From Apostichopus japonicus (lineage: Eukaryota > Echinodermata > Holothuroidea > Aspidochirotida > Stichopodidae): 64,000 bases of DNA. The stretch spans positions 8,681,303 through 8,745,302 of the forward strand of contig NC_092581.1 of assembly GCF_037975245.1 (NCBI RefSeq). Direction: 5' to 3'. Position numbers and translations under genes: made by a program. The notes beneath the pieces were generated by a model, which was not told the DNA's origin, did not search any database, and was given only the letters and a program-made list of their open reading frames with translations. Positions 42,234 through 53,693 of this stretch are shown one piece after another; within the stretch, counting starts at the first letter, position 1, and the number at the start of each line of letters is the position of its first letter.

Positions 42234-45200
42234 CTAATATGAAAAAGAAAGACAAAATAAAATAAAACTGTTAGCAAACTGCTTATCCACTAGAGAGCCT
42301 GTCTAATAGAATGTGTAAAAGTAAGTTGGCCTGACGTTTCGATCCTAGCAGGATCTTCTTCAGAGGCTGTCACTTGTCATTTAGCCTCTGAAGAAGATCC
42401 TGCAAGGATCGAAACATCAGGCCAACTTTAATACTTTTACACATGAAAAAGAAAGATTAGAAGTTTTAAATGCGAGAAACTTACTGTAGACCTAGCATTT
42501 TAATGGAAACACTGTGTCTTTCAATTAGTCTATAAAGTCCGATTCAAGATATGATTTGCTGTCTGATTCAATGTAACACGAACGTGTGACAGTGCTTACC
42601 AGAATGTGAACAAGTACAGTGAACTGACATATTGAAGCGCAAGGTGACTGACTAGTTCAAAGTTCCACTACTAGTGCAGTTTAATCAAATGAAAAATATG
42701 ATTTAGAAAACACAAGTAGAGTTGCATAAAACAGTTCTTTCACTTGAAATTTCAGATTTCTTCAAAAAATAGAATCAAACTAGTATATATATTACACATG
42801 ATCAAATTATGGTACTACCATGTTACTAAAACTCATTCATAGGAACAACTTGTCCAGTTTCATAGAATTAGAAAGGACAAATATGACAGCACCACTCATC
42901 AGTGGAGAGCCCCATTGACATATCATATATGATCCGACCAAACATCTTATCAGACGAACTAACACCAGTGTTGGTTCCCAAACAAACATCCAAAATGAGT
43001 GAACAGTTTGCTGAATGCAAAGGCACACTGTAATGATGGCTCTAATGGTCATATGGTCACCGGATAATGCATGGTCTAACAGGCAAAAGGCCTCCCACCC
43101 TCATGGGCTCATTGTAACAGGTGCAAATCTCTATAACAGAGGCATATGTTCACCCTGGACTGATCCCTCTAATGGATATATCATCTAGTCTTATGTGATG
43201 TACACCATATTTCTAAAAGCTTACTGAATTCATAATATATAACATTATCCTACCTTTGTTTCGTTCCCTCCTTCTCCTTGATTTTTTTCCATCTTTCCCT
43301 CCATCACCGTCTGTTTTCTTCAAAACTACAAAACATGAGTTTGACCTTTGACCTTTGCCATTCTCTTCTCCTTCCACTGCTTCCTGCTCTGCGTTATGCA
43401 TATTCATATTGTGATCTGCATTTGAGGTAGGTTCAGAGTCTTCTTGTCCATTACCGGACGAGTTGTGTGATTTTTCACGAATGTCTTCACTTTGATGATC
43501 TGTAAGGGAATCTATGCCCATCGGCGTATTAACTTTGCATTTTGTTGTTTCACCTTCATCACACACAGCAGCAGGGGTGCGCTGTTGAGTGTCCCCGGAA
43601 CTCATTGCTTTCATTCTCTCATTTTCACTGGAAGAATTATCCACCATCACCACATCCTCTGACTGAGGTAAAGAAGAATGACTTTCAGCATCTGATTCAA
43701 CAACTTCTGTGACAGCCATTTCATCTTCATTAACATCCATTGTTTCATCCTCCTCTGCTTCATCGTTAATATGCTGTGAAGTCCTTTTCTTGGGATTTGT
43801 CCTTACATCATCAACATTTAATGCCTCATTTCTCCCTTCTCCATTAATAGCACCTCCTTTCTCAGCTAAATTGTCGCTCGGAATTTCAGAAGCCGTTTCA
43901 TAGCTTTGATTTTCACCCTCCTTCTCTGCCACTCCCACGTCCTGGCTTCTTTTTATACCTTCATCTCTTGAGTTTGATGTGAACAAATCTCTTACGACTA
44001 TGTGAGAGATTTCACTATTTACTCTCCTGTCCAAAACTTCAATACTTTCTCTCTCCTGGGAGTTCTTCGTTTGCAATGCCCTTTCCTTCTCCTCCTGCAT
44101 AAATTTTGCCCTATCCAAATTGAACAGGGAAAAGAGTGAATCGAATGCAGGATCCGAACATGTCATCTCAATGGCTTCATCTACCGCCCTCTTGTCAACT
44201 GCTGATTTCTCCTGAGCAATCATCCGTGCTGAAGATTGACCAGATGTATTCTGTGATTCCAGCCTCCCAGACACAGACTCTCTGTAGACATAAACCAGAA
44301 AACAAAAATGTTTAGCGGTTCCGATGCCCAAAGATATTCATAGTGTGGTGAGCCGTACATGTTATATTCATGAACTTGTTTATTTGTATTCTAGCATATT
44401 TACTTGTATTCCAGAATATTGACTTGTATTCTAGCATATTTACTTGTATTCCAGCATATTGACTTGTATGCCAGCATATTGACTTGTATTCTATCATATC
44501 TATTTGTATTCTAGTATATTAACTTGTACTCGACCTGTGGATTGGGTACTCGTACTTGCGCCTTTGAATATGGTATAGGAACTAGTGCACAGATAATTAC
44601 ACATGCTCTTTCTTAGAGCCTTGTACTGGTAAAATTGTTCTCATACTGAGGAAAGTTCTACTTGTACATGCACTCATGCCATTGTACTCGTACTACTATA
44701 AGTCTGTTTGACTGCCACACAGTGTCATCAAAGAAAAATGCTGGCTTCTCTATCATTAAGACACAGACTTTCTAAAGAATCTACATTACAGAACCATGTT
44801 TTACCATATATCATTTGAGATAGTACATACAGTTACACTGAATTCTGATACATACTGAACGATAGTAACATGTTCAATGACGAAACATGAACCTTGAGAA
44901 GCAGTTGCAACAAGCCTTCAACTCACAAAATTAAACTTTCTCTTACATTAGCTAGCAAAAAGCTAACCAGCCTTTGACAATTCGAGCTAGACAGTCTTTC
45001 ATAACATTTTTCACATCACACATTCGTGGACTATCCAGCAGATATCACAATGTGAAAGGATAATACAGTCTACTCACGCAGCAGGTCGAACTTTGTTTAT
45101 AGTGCCCGCTAATTTTTCAGAAATTGTTGCATCAGACAAGAGACTCTCCAATATCTGCGGGAACTCCACAAGTTCTTCGGGAAGGAGAGGAACGTCCAAA

Positions 45201-48200
45201 GAGGGCGGCAGATTTAAAGGTGTGTTGTTATCTTGGATTCTCTTTTTCCTTGGTGTTACACTGCAAAAGGAAGAAAAGAGCAAATTGTTCAAAGTCTCGG
45301 AAGAAACTTATATGGACTTATATGGAAAAATATACATATATATATGTACACAATATAAACGAGCCATGTTTTACAACTTCACATGTAATCCAATGGAATG
45401 ACTGGGACACAAAAACATTCCTTACATTTTAGATAAGTACATTTGCTTGCAGTTCAAGCAGTGATCATTAACACCTTTAACACTTTGAAAACACTATCCA
45501 CCATAGAAAGAATTGATACTTACATGATATTTACAGACCTCTGAATTTTGCATAAATGAAGCATTTAAATAGAATAATATTCCTGTGACTGAAGGTGATT
45601 GCTTAATGAACTTGCTTGAAACTTACTGCTTATTTGGGTTAAACCCACATTCTCATAGCACTTGGTATGGGGAAGAGACATGAATTTTTCAATGATATTT
45701 TGTGAATGCATCTGGCAACAGTAGAGTGACTGATGTCACCGTGGCAATCAAGCTGTAAATGTTTCTGATTTTTCTTCGTAATTCATGTATCCACAGAGGA
45801 TGATAACATGAATTTTTTTGAATTTCTAAATATAGGGCACATTAACAGCTAATCTTTCATTCCAAACTCATCACGTTTCAAGGATGAATGGACAGGCAGA
45901 TTTTAAATAGCAAAAGTAACATTTGTGAACCACAACTGCAATGATGAAATCACAGACCACCTATTGTATGCCAGTCCATGTATAAAGCTAGGCCTAGGTT
46001 GCATTACATCAACCATATCTCAAGTTAGGGACAAGATAATGAGATGGGGCTTTCAACTAACTGTGAGGAATATTTTGCTTCTTGATATTAGTGTTTAACA
46101 CATTGTCTGTCATTGGACTATCCCTTTAAAGCTGTATTTTGCCTTGAGTTGTAGCCTTATCATCATACAATGTATTATTGATACATAATTGGAAATCCCT
46201 CAATCTAACTAAGAGATCTAAATGTAGCTACAAACATCTGTTTACTCCTAATTGAAGAGATATCAACTGTTCATCCGAAACAGATATTTCTTGTCAAACT
46301 TTCAAAATTTTCCTTAGTCTCCTTTTTCCTATGGTGATTTTGGTGGACTAAAGAAAAAGATTGGTTTCATGTACATTCTCTTTTCCCTTTAACAATCCAT
46401 GAGTCACATGTTACCTTTTTCTCTTGGGTGATATCACAGGGTTACTACAGGTTGTAGGTTGAGTGCTTGAATGTGACAGCTGACTTCTAGTCTCTTGAGA
46501 AGCTGCAGACAAGTAATAAGCATAACACACAAGTTGACAAAACAGAAACTAGCCAAAGCTATGAGAAGAGAAAATCATGAAACTATGAGTGCATGATAGT
46601 TGATAACTGGACGCAATAAGATCTCTATCATACAATAAAGTACCAACTTTATTGTATAATGGTACAGACAATCATATGCTCAGTTAGATTGCCCAACCAT
46701 GGTGTCAAATAGATGTCAAGGTTTGAAGAACTCATATCCTCTGGGAAATTTCACTACCATGGTGTCAAATGGTGTAGACACTACCATGTCAAATGGTGTG
46801 CATGGTGTAGACACTCATATCTTCTGGGACAATGCACTTCCATGGTGTCAAATGCTGGCAATGGTGTAGACACTCACTTCCTCAGTGCCATTGTACTACC
46901 ATGGTGTCAAATGGTGCCACTGGTGTAGACACTCATATCTTCTGGGACATTGCACTACCATGGTGTATAAATAGTGTCAATGGTGCAGACATCACATTCT
47001 CCATTAAATTTCTGTTGATTCTGGTTTGCAAATTTTGAAATTTTGAAAAAGAACTTTGTTCAACATGGCTGCACTGCAGTGACTATGAATGGGGTGCCTT
47101 CACCTTCCTCAGTTTTTGATAAAGTGGTCAGTTGCTGAGGTACACTCCCGTCCATTGGACTGACATTAAGTGGATGTCACTGCAGCCTTAATGAATGTGT
47201 CATTTTCAGGCCTGCCTCATAAGCTTTCTAACAGTCATTGGAACTTGATATTAGCAGGGTTTACAGGTTATGGACAAGGTTTCCAATGACCTTCTGTTGC
47301 CTTCCTGAACCTTTGGTAAACTAAAAATTACAAATAGAGCATTATCGAGACTCTGTAGCTCTGCCACCACGAGCCAACAAAATTAATATAACCCGATTCC
47401 ACTTTCCATCACACACACTCCTTTAACACTCACATAACAGCACATTACTGTGTTCCAACTGCAAAGAAGAATTTCTGCAAGCTCAACAAGGGTTTCTGGA
47501 GAACTGTTTATTATTTACATGATTGATTAATGTGTGAAACTGTTGGAAAGTAAACATGGTTGTATCATGTTACTAACAATATGAAACCACTAGCTAAAGT
47601 GATGAATATTTTGCTAAATATCACTGACATTTCTGACTTACAAGTGGAAGACACATTTGCTTGAGATATGTTCTGGCTGTTCATTCGTCTCCTCTGCATT
47701 TGTGTCAGACGTAGTGAGTTCAAGGTGTGGCGAGCTCTCGCTGGTTGAAGAACAAGACATGAAATGAGACTATTGAAACACTCAATATCATAAGAGAGCT
47801 TAAGTATAATTGTACTTCAACTAAAGTGGTAACAACTTTTTATTGCTAAAAATAAAAAGAATGACAACAACAACAGACTGCATAATTTACAAATGTGGGA
47901 ACAAAAGCCAAACAAATGAAAGACATGGTGATAAAATAACAGATTTCGTGTGCATTTTCAACAGAGTTTACTACATTTGGTAAGAGTGTTTCAAATTTCC
48001 TCTTAGTCACACTCAGTTCATACTAAACTACTGTTGCTGATTCAAAATGGCTGACTTCAAAAATCGGCAGTAAAATCAGGCAATTAATGGTGGTTTTGTT
48101 TTTTTTTAATTTCTATAAATCTACTTTACACCTGCTTGGATAATTTCTATGAGTTAACTGGTAGGGCCTTATCATTGCCTAACATACAAAAGCCATATGA

Positions 48201-51200
48201 GCTGCTATCCTAGAATACAGAGCCAGTGTAAGTAGATTTTCAATGTTGTTTCCACAGTTGGGAGTAATTAGTAGGTAATTTAGCTGGATAACTACTTAAC
48301 CCCACCAGCGATCAAACAACATGTTTGCATCATGGAGGTGAGTGCAAGGAGGGGAAGGGGGGTGGTAAGGTTACGTTTTGAAAATGATCCATTCACATTG
48401 CATCAGTGACCATTCACATTGCATCAGTGACATCTATCATAGATGTGTACAATTATAATACCCAAACTAAGAGTCATCACCAGAGCTTTTCCTGACTCGG
48501 GTTGAGTCCTTGACTGGAGTCACTATATTATCTTTCTTTTCGGGGGGTTAGGGTGTGGGGGGAAGGGGGTAAGGTTCACAAATATCTTTGAACCACTTCC
48601 ATCTCATTACAACACAGCTGAACCTGCTAAAGCTGTCTCTCATGCACTCTCATGCATTGCTCTTACTACATGTTTTCACATTCACCAGCTCTTCCTCATC
48701 ATTATCTTTACGGGTATGTCAAACATTTTCTGTGTGGATATTGTTTCGGCCTTCCAATAACATAGTGCTTTGACATGTGTAGATTGCTATGAAGCATTAT
48801 TCCATTAGTTGTCCATTTCATGAAGCGGAGGATACAATCGAAGGAGGAACTGAGCAGCCACATGAACTTGCTGTGTACATGTTGCTGTGTAAATAATGCT
48901 GTAAACAGATTTGCCAGCTTCATATTTGTCACTGCCAAATAATTTCTGATTTATAGACATCTTAGTTTGACCAACTTGTCAGAAATGTTACCAGGTTTGG
49001 TCAAAACACGGCAAAATACTCAACCAAACTTGTATGGCTATATTATAGTAGTTTCCTATGGCTTAAATATAGTTTGAAATGAGTGTGTCCACCAACCATT
49101 TTGTCCTTCATTATAGCCATCTTTGTTTTGATATGGAGGATTCCCTCTTCTGTAAACAAAAAAAATACAAGAAAAGACTATTGTAAAGGATTGAAAATTG
49201 AAATTTGACGACTATGTTGCATTATTAGATTACAAACTTACTAAATTGCAACCTAGTAAGTAATACACTGTACTAAGTGAACACTTTGGCATGTACATGC
49301 TTCAGCAAGATGAGAAGAAAGACTTTCAAATAAAACTCTTCAGCTTTTCCTTTGACAGATCCATGTTTCATTCTTGCTTTATCTTATGGAACATCAAAAA
49401 ACAAATTGAAAGAAACAACCATGTTAGGCTAGTATAAAATGAAAGAGCCTAACAACATGATACATTTATGTTGTAAATATTGATCCTGACTCATGGTAAT
49501 GGTAATATCTGACAATGTGAAGTGATTAAACTTAGCTGGCAGTGATTATTAGAAAAGATAATAGGCTTGAAATATCAATATTAGGGTCCCTGGTTCTTTT
49601 AAAGTTACGGATCAGATGACAAGGTAATACAGTCAGGGATGTGCCCAGGATTTCTGATTTTTGAAGGTGCTCAGATGCCAATGCATGCAGTTGTGTAGCT
49701 TTTTAAGCACATACACTAGTTTTGCTAACAATTTACATTTTTTTTTTAGTGAAATATATCACGTACCTGGTAAAAGAGATTTAACAAGGGACCGATTGAG
49801 AGCCGTAAGTAATGTTTCTCGCATGTAGAACTGATGCATTATTAGTCTGTATGATTCTGGCATAGGCTAGGCCAAATTTATGTTGAATATATTGTTAGTA
49901 ATGTCGGGATTTTAGATGAATATAGTGCTGGGCGGGATTCACGATATATAAGACAGTGCTGGGCGGTAATTTTTAGTGCTGGGCGGAGCCACCCAGTGCC
50001 GCCCAGCGTGGGCACATCCCTGACAGTAATTAATGGGGAGGAAATGGGGACGTAATTAATGGGGAGGTCAAAGCATAGTCAGAGATGACAGTTATATGCA
50101 ACTTTTATTCACCTATCAAATTACAACTCCTTGGCTTCTCAGCAGGAGGATTCCAAAAGTGTGATTGCATAAACAATTGGTTTGGACATTCCCCAGTAGG
50201 AAACTCATATACAAAGGTTATGTGCAAAAACAGGATTTCAAACAGACTATCAGCAGATGATACCATTAAAAATTAAGCATTGTACATTTATGTTTCCCCA
50301 ATTGTCACAGCTGAATAAAACATGACACCTCAAGCCACTCAATACAGCCGGGGAGACACAAATGAAATTAATCCCAACATAAGTCGGGAATGGAATGACA
50401 AAGACACAGTAGACTGCATGACTTCTTATTTCTGTTTTTAACAAAAAAGACAAAACACCTGCAGTGACTACCAATACTTTCCAGCTACGAAACATTGAAC
50501 AGAAATGAAGACACAACATGTAACTTTACATTAATCTAGCGAGACCAAAATAACCCACCATGACTTTGAATCCTAACCACCACTTCTTCCAAGTTACAAG
50601 CCCAATGCTGATCCCCGTCATTAACTGCTGAAGTGCATTTAAATTTTTAGCGAGGGATTCAATGAGAAAGTAAAAAGATGCCTGATTAACTTACAAGTAT
50701 TCATACTTGAGTTGGGCAACTACAGCATCAAGTTTCTTCCAAAGCTGAATAACGAATGGTGTGACCATTTTTTTTTTACCTGTATGAAAATTAAAACAGA
50801 AAAGACATTCATGATCAAAATGATAGGTACAGATTTAAACACCCATACTGTTATTTACTGAGGTCGCTGATCTCATACTCTTCAAATTAAGGAAAGTTGT
50901 TACCACTTTAGACAAATTTGCCAACTTTGCATGACTTTTGCATATTTTCCCCCTCCCCCTCTTCCTGATTTTCTCAACAACTGCTAAATGCAAACTTATA
51001 AGTATTTGCTGGCATGTGGCACTTGACAGTTTCCTTTGTCATTTTTGGGGGCAAGTTGCTAGGTTTTTAGTATTTCCTTCTACATTTGATGCCAAACGAT
51101 GCAAATCTTTGAGGTCAGATATTTGTGATATACATTGACAACCGTTTTCAAAGCTTTCACAGAAATGACTGATTCTTAAATGTCAAGCAATTATTGCAGG

Positions 51201-53693
51201 GAATAATTTATCTGGTATTGCATCACGAAACACTCTGTAAACTGCTATATAAGTGCAAAGATGTACAGCAGTTTTTGATACAAAGCTACCATAGTATTTT
51301 GTACGGAAACGTTCTGAGCCTTCAAAATTGATATACAAAATTCAATCACTAAATTTATTTTCTGTATTTGCCAACGATAAATTTATCAATCGATCAAAAA
51401 CTCAACAATCTGGTAGCTTACCTTCCTGCATGAATGTAGTATGCTCCTCTATGATAGTTTCAATATCTTTGGCCTGAGGAGGCTAAATGAAGAAATAATA
51501 TAAAATCATATTTAGAGTTGGTATACTGAATCATTGGAAAAAATACTCATTCAAAAACTGGAATCACATCTCAAATGGGAAACATTGTTATTCATCTTGA
51601 CTTATAGAACAAGACATCATATATGTCAACAGGTATGCTAACAGTCATGGATAACATTGAACACATTACACAACAGCTGCTGTGTCATAGTCTGAACATA
51701 AACAAGAAAATTGAACAATCTTATGGAAAAACTCATGAATGGTGCTCAGATAGCAAACAAAGAGAGCAAGATAAACCAACAAACCATTCTTTGAATGTCA
51801 AACATCTAATATGCAAATAAGTTAATGAATAAATGAAAGCCCACAAAGTCAACACTTTACTACCAAGTGACCTAGCAGATAATCCAAATTTTACTCCACA
51901 TAAAACACATACAGAAATCGTACTCTGGCATGCAGTCTGAAAACAAGTAGGAAACACAAGTATAAAGTTATATACAATTTTCAATTTTACTAACAACACC
52001 GAAAAGAATACAGAACATGATACCACACAGTACGCTAACTAACAGAGCAGACGAACCACTACTACAAATAGGAAAGTATGCACAGGTGTTTGACTAAAAA
52101 TATCTTGAGTACTAGTTCGAGTACAATGCTACCAGTTCACAAAATTTGCTTTCTCCAAGTAAGAGCACAAAAAGGCAATTTTTTTTAGAATGCGAGTACA
52201 GAGTAGGTTAGGTACAAGTCTGATACATGGTATAACCACTGACACAATAGTTCATAATCAGTATGTTGGCAAGTAGTTGCAAATTTATGAATGATGACAG
52301 CTACAATGCAACTGTTAAACCTCCCGCCCCCCCCAAAAAAAAAACAAAAAAAAAAATCCACAAAACAGGCTGAATTTTATTTAACCCTTACCAAAATAGG
52401 GCATGATGGATTGTCTCTGATCTCCTTCAAGTGGGGGCTCTCTTCAAGAAACTTTTGGCTGGTGCCCTGCAAGTTGTTGTCCTTTAAATATGCTAAACAG
52501 AAATAGAAAAACAATTGATCCTTTGCTCTGTAATCATGGCAAGCATATAAACAAACATTGATCTTTGATGGATGCAATAATTCAGCAGCATCATTTACCT
52601 GATTATTAACCTATGAAGACACAACAGCAGATACAGAGGATTGCAAAGTTTGCAGTCTCTGTGTACTAAGCCATAGTTCCAAATATCTACAGTCGATACT
52701 TTGATTGGTTACTAAATGTTGTGTAAAGTCAGATTGAGTTGACTCGGTTGCAAAACAGCATTATGATTTATGAACCCAAAACTGTCTACAGTCTTGAACA
52801 AAGATACATCTCATGATTATTGGCCAATTAGATTATAAATCACAGTATACCCTTGTCTAGTCTGTAGTATCAATGCTTAACATGTTGGCTGAAAGTCTCA
52901 GTGGATATGACGGTGGTCTGTAGAAAACAGCTCAAAAACTTTTTTGCCCTCTTATTTTAAACTATAATCCTAGCATTTGTACAGTTCTAGCTATATCTTT
53001 AATTCAAGAGGGTGTTTGACACAACCTTAAGTTTGGTATGTTGTAAACCCTTAAAAACCATAGCTGCCAGCCCAGGTTGTATTTTTTCATACCACTTTTA
53101 GTTTTTGAGAAACAGCTGAGGTCCATCAATTAAAGTGACTGGAATATATAGTCTAACACACAGATCATTTGGTCACGTTTTCTGATGCAACCCAAAACGT
53201 CACTGGGAAAACATACTGTATGACATTCATGGCATCTGATGACATGGGTATAATTTTTGAGGAACTTTTCAATGACGAATGGTGTTGATTGTAATCAGTT
53301 GTTCTGTTGGCTGCATGATGCTAAAAGAACAAACTTTGGTTGAGTTACCAGGATTGGTAAAACAATGGATTGACATAATTAAAACATTTAGGCTTGCACT
53401 AACGAGCAGGCATTATCACAAATTTAGCCTTAAAAGAAAATGCCATAGATTAAGCATATATTCTAATGGTGAATATCTTGAAAGGGGTATAGCTATATAC
53501 TGTATGAACATTATCAGCACTCATATCTTCCTTTTTCTCAGACTATGATATTTCAAGATGAGAATACTGCCTAAAGTCAGTCTTTCAGGGAGTAAAGAAT
53601 GTCTCATGCCTCAATATATTCCTTTACAGTTAAATACTACTGTTACATACCAAGAACAAGTCTTGCTACATCTGACGGGAGGAGTTTTGCCAT
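36937..53693 (-). CDS. NPAT: NPAT, coactivator of histone gene transcription (10 coding exons found)
   Basis: NPAT sits at histone locus bodies, is phosphorylated by cyclin E-CDK2 and switches on replication-dependent histone genes in S phase. Identity rests on the N terminus MAKLLPSDVARLVLAYLKDN (LisH motif, residues 1 to about 40; human NPAT starts MLLPSDVARLVLGYLQQEN), the LWKKLD block in exon 4, the basic RARHTLNSLRLTQMQRRR in exon 6, and SDPAFDSLFSLF at about 280 (human SDPAFQALFDLF). SPKRK and TPRKKR at the exon 7/8 junction look like a nuclear signal. All ten exon phases fit, giving 2346 residues before the last, unplaced exon, against 1427 in human. Most of the excess is exon 10, a 5.3-kb exon whose second half is rich in Arg, Ser, His, Gln and Asp and probably disordered. 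Confidence 0.92.
42311..42444. ncRNA. Inverted pair of hammerhead-ribozyme-like motifs in NPAT intron 9
   Basis: Arms of about 60 bp (42311-42368 and 42383-42444) enclose a 14-base spacer. Each arm holds CTGAAGA, stem GATCC/GGATC, and CGAAAC: minus-strand core 42337-42363, plus-strand core 42388-42415. The left copy continues GAAACGTCAGG, with a GTC that could serve as the cleavage triplet of a short-helix-III, dimer-type hammerhead of the kind found in Penelope-like elements. The right copy has GAAACATC, so it would lack GTC. The pair is 78 bp from the exon 10 acceptor. Confidence 0.65.
43254..44281 (-). CDS. NPAT: NPAT exon 9, residues 238-580
   Basis: 1028-bp exon. It starts ESVSGRLESQ and carries VDEAIEMTCSDPAFDSLFSL near its start, the best-conserved motif after LisH. 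Acidic stretches (DEAEEDETMDVNEDEM) follow, and it ends in basic SRRRRERNK. Donor gtagga, phase 1. Confidence 0.93.
44340..44535. repeat. Tandem repeat of about 20 bp in NPAT intron 8
   Basis: Units acttgtattctagcatatt and acttgtattccagcatattg, about nine copies with single substitutions. Confidence 0.92.
45078..45260 (-). CDS. NPAT: NPAT exon 8, residues 177-237
   Basis: Encodes SVTPRKKRIQDNN and DVPLLPEELVEFPQILESLL; donor gtgagt, phase 2. Confidence 0.9.
46415..46502 (-). CDS. NPAT: NPAT exon 7, residues 148-176
   Basis: Encodes SQETRSQLSHSSTQPTTC and VISPKRK, with S/TP sites; donor gtaaca, phase 2. Confidence 0.85.
46690..46995. repeat. Minisatellite with ccatggtgtcaaatg and gtagacactcatatc blocks in NPAT intron 6
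   Basis: Five or six irregular units, 40-65 bp, each combining ctaccatggtgtcaaatggt with gtgtagacactcatatcttc and tgggacaatgca. Confidence 0.88.
47642..47740 (-). CDS. NPAT: NPAT exon 6, residues 115-147
   Basis: Encodes ARARHTLNSLRLTQMQRRRM, comparable to the basic RARTRTG...KRQRK block of human NPAT; donor gtaagt, phase 1. Confidence 0.9.
49097..49149 (-). CDS. NPAT: NPAT exon 5, residues 97-114
   Basis: Encodes RGNPPYQNKDGYNEGQN; acceptor tgtttacag, donor gttggt (weak), phase 1. Accepted because it joins exons 4 and 6 in phase. Confidence 0.78.
49634..50022. mobile_element. 389-bp MITE in NPAT intron 4
   Basis: Ends CAGGGATGTGCCCA and the inverse TGGGCACATCCCTG, flanked on both sides by ACAGT (49629-49633 and 50023-50027). 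The interior near the right end repeats gtgctgggcgg. The tips look hAT-like, but the visible duplication is 5 bp rather than 8. No coding capacity. Confidence 0.85.
50695..50779 (-). CDS. NPAT: NPAT exon 4, residues 69-96
   Basis: Encodes GKKKMVTPFVIQLWKKLDAV; LWKKLD matches human NPAT. A run of ten A lies inside the exon, next to the acceptor. Donor gtaagt, phase 2. Confidence 0.9.
51422..51482 (-). CDS. NPAT: NPAT exon 3, residues 49-68
   Basis: Encodes PPQAKDIETIIEEHTTFMQE; donor gtaagc, phase 1. Identified by fitting phases with its neighbours. Confidence 0.85.
52392..52492 (-). CDS. NPAT: NPAT exon 2, residues 15-48, LisH motif
   Basis: Encodes AYLKDNNLQGTSQKFLEES, the second LisH helix and following segment; donor gtaagg, phase 0. 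Confidence 0.93.
53651..53693 (-). CDS. NPAT: NPAT exon 1, residues 1-14
   Basis: ATG at 53693-53691 encodes MAKLLPSDVARLVL, the start of the LisH motif; donor gtatgt, phase 1. Further 5' UTR lies at higher coordinates. Confidence 0.92.
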
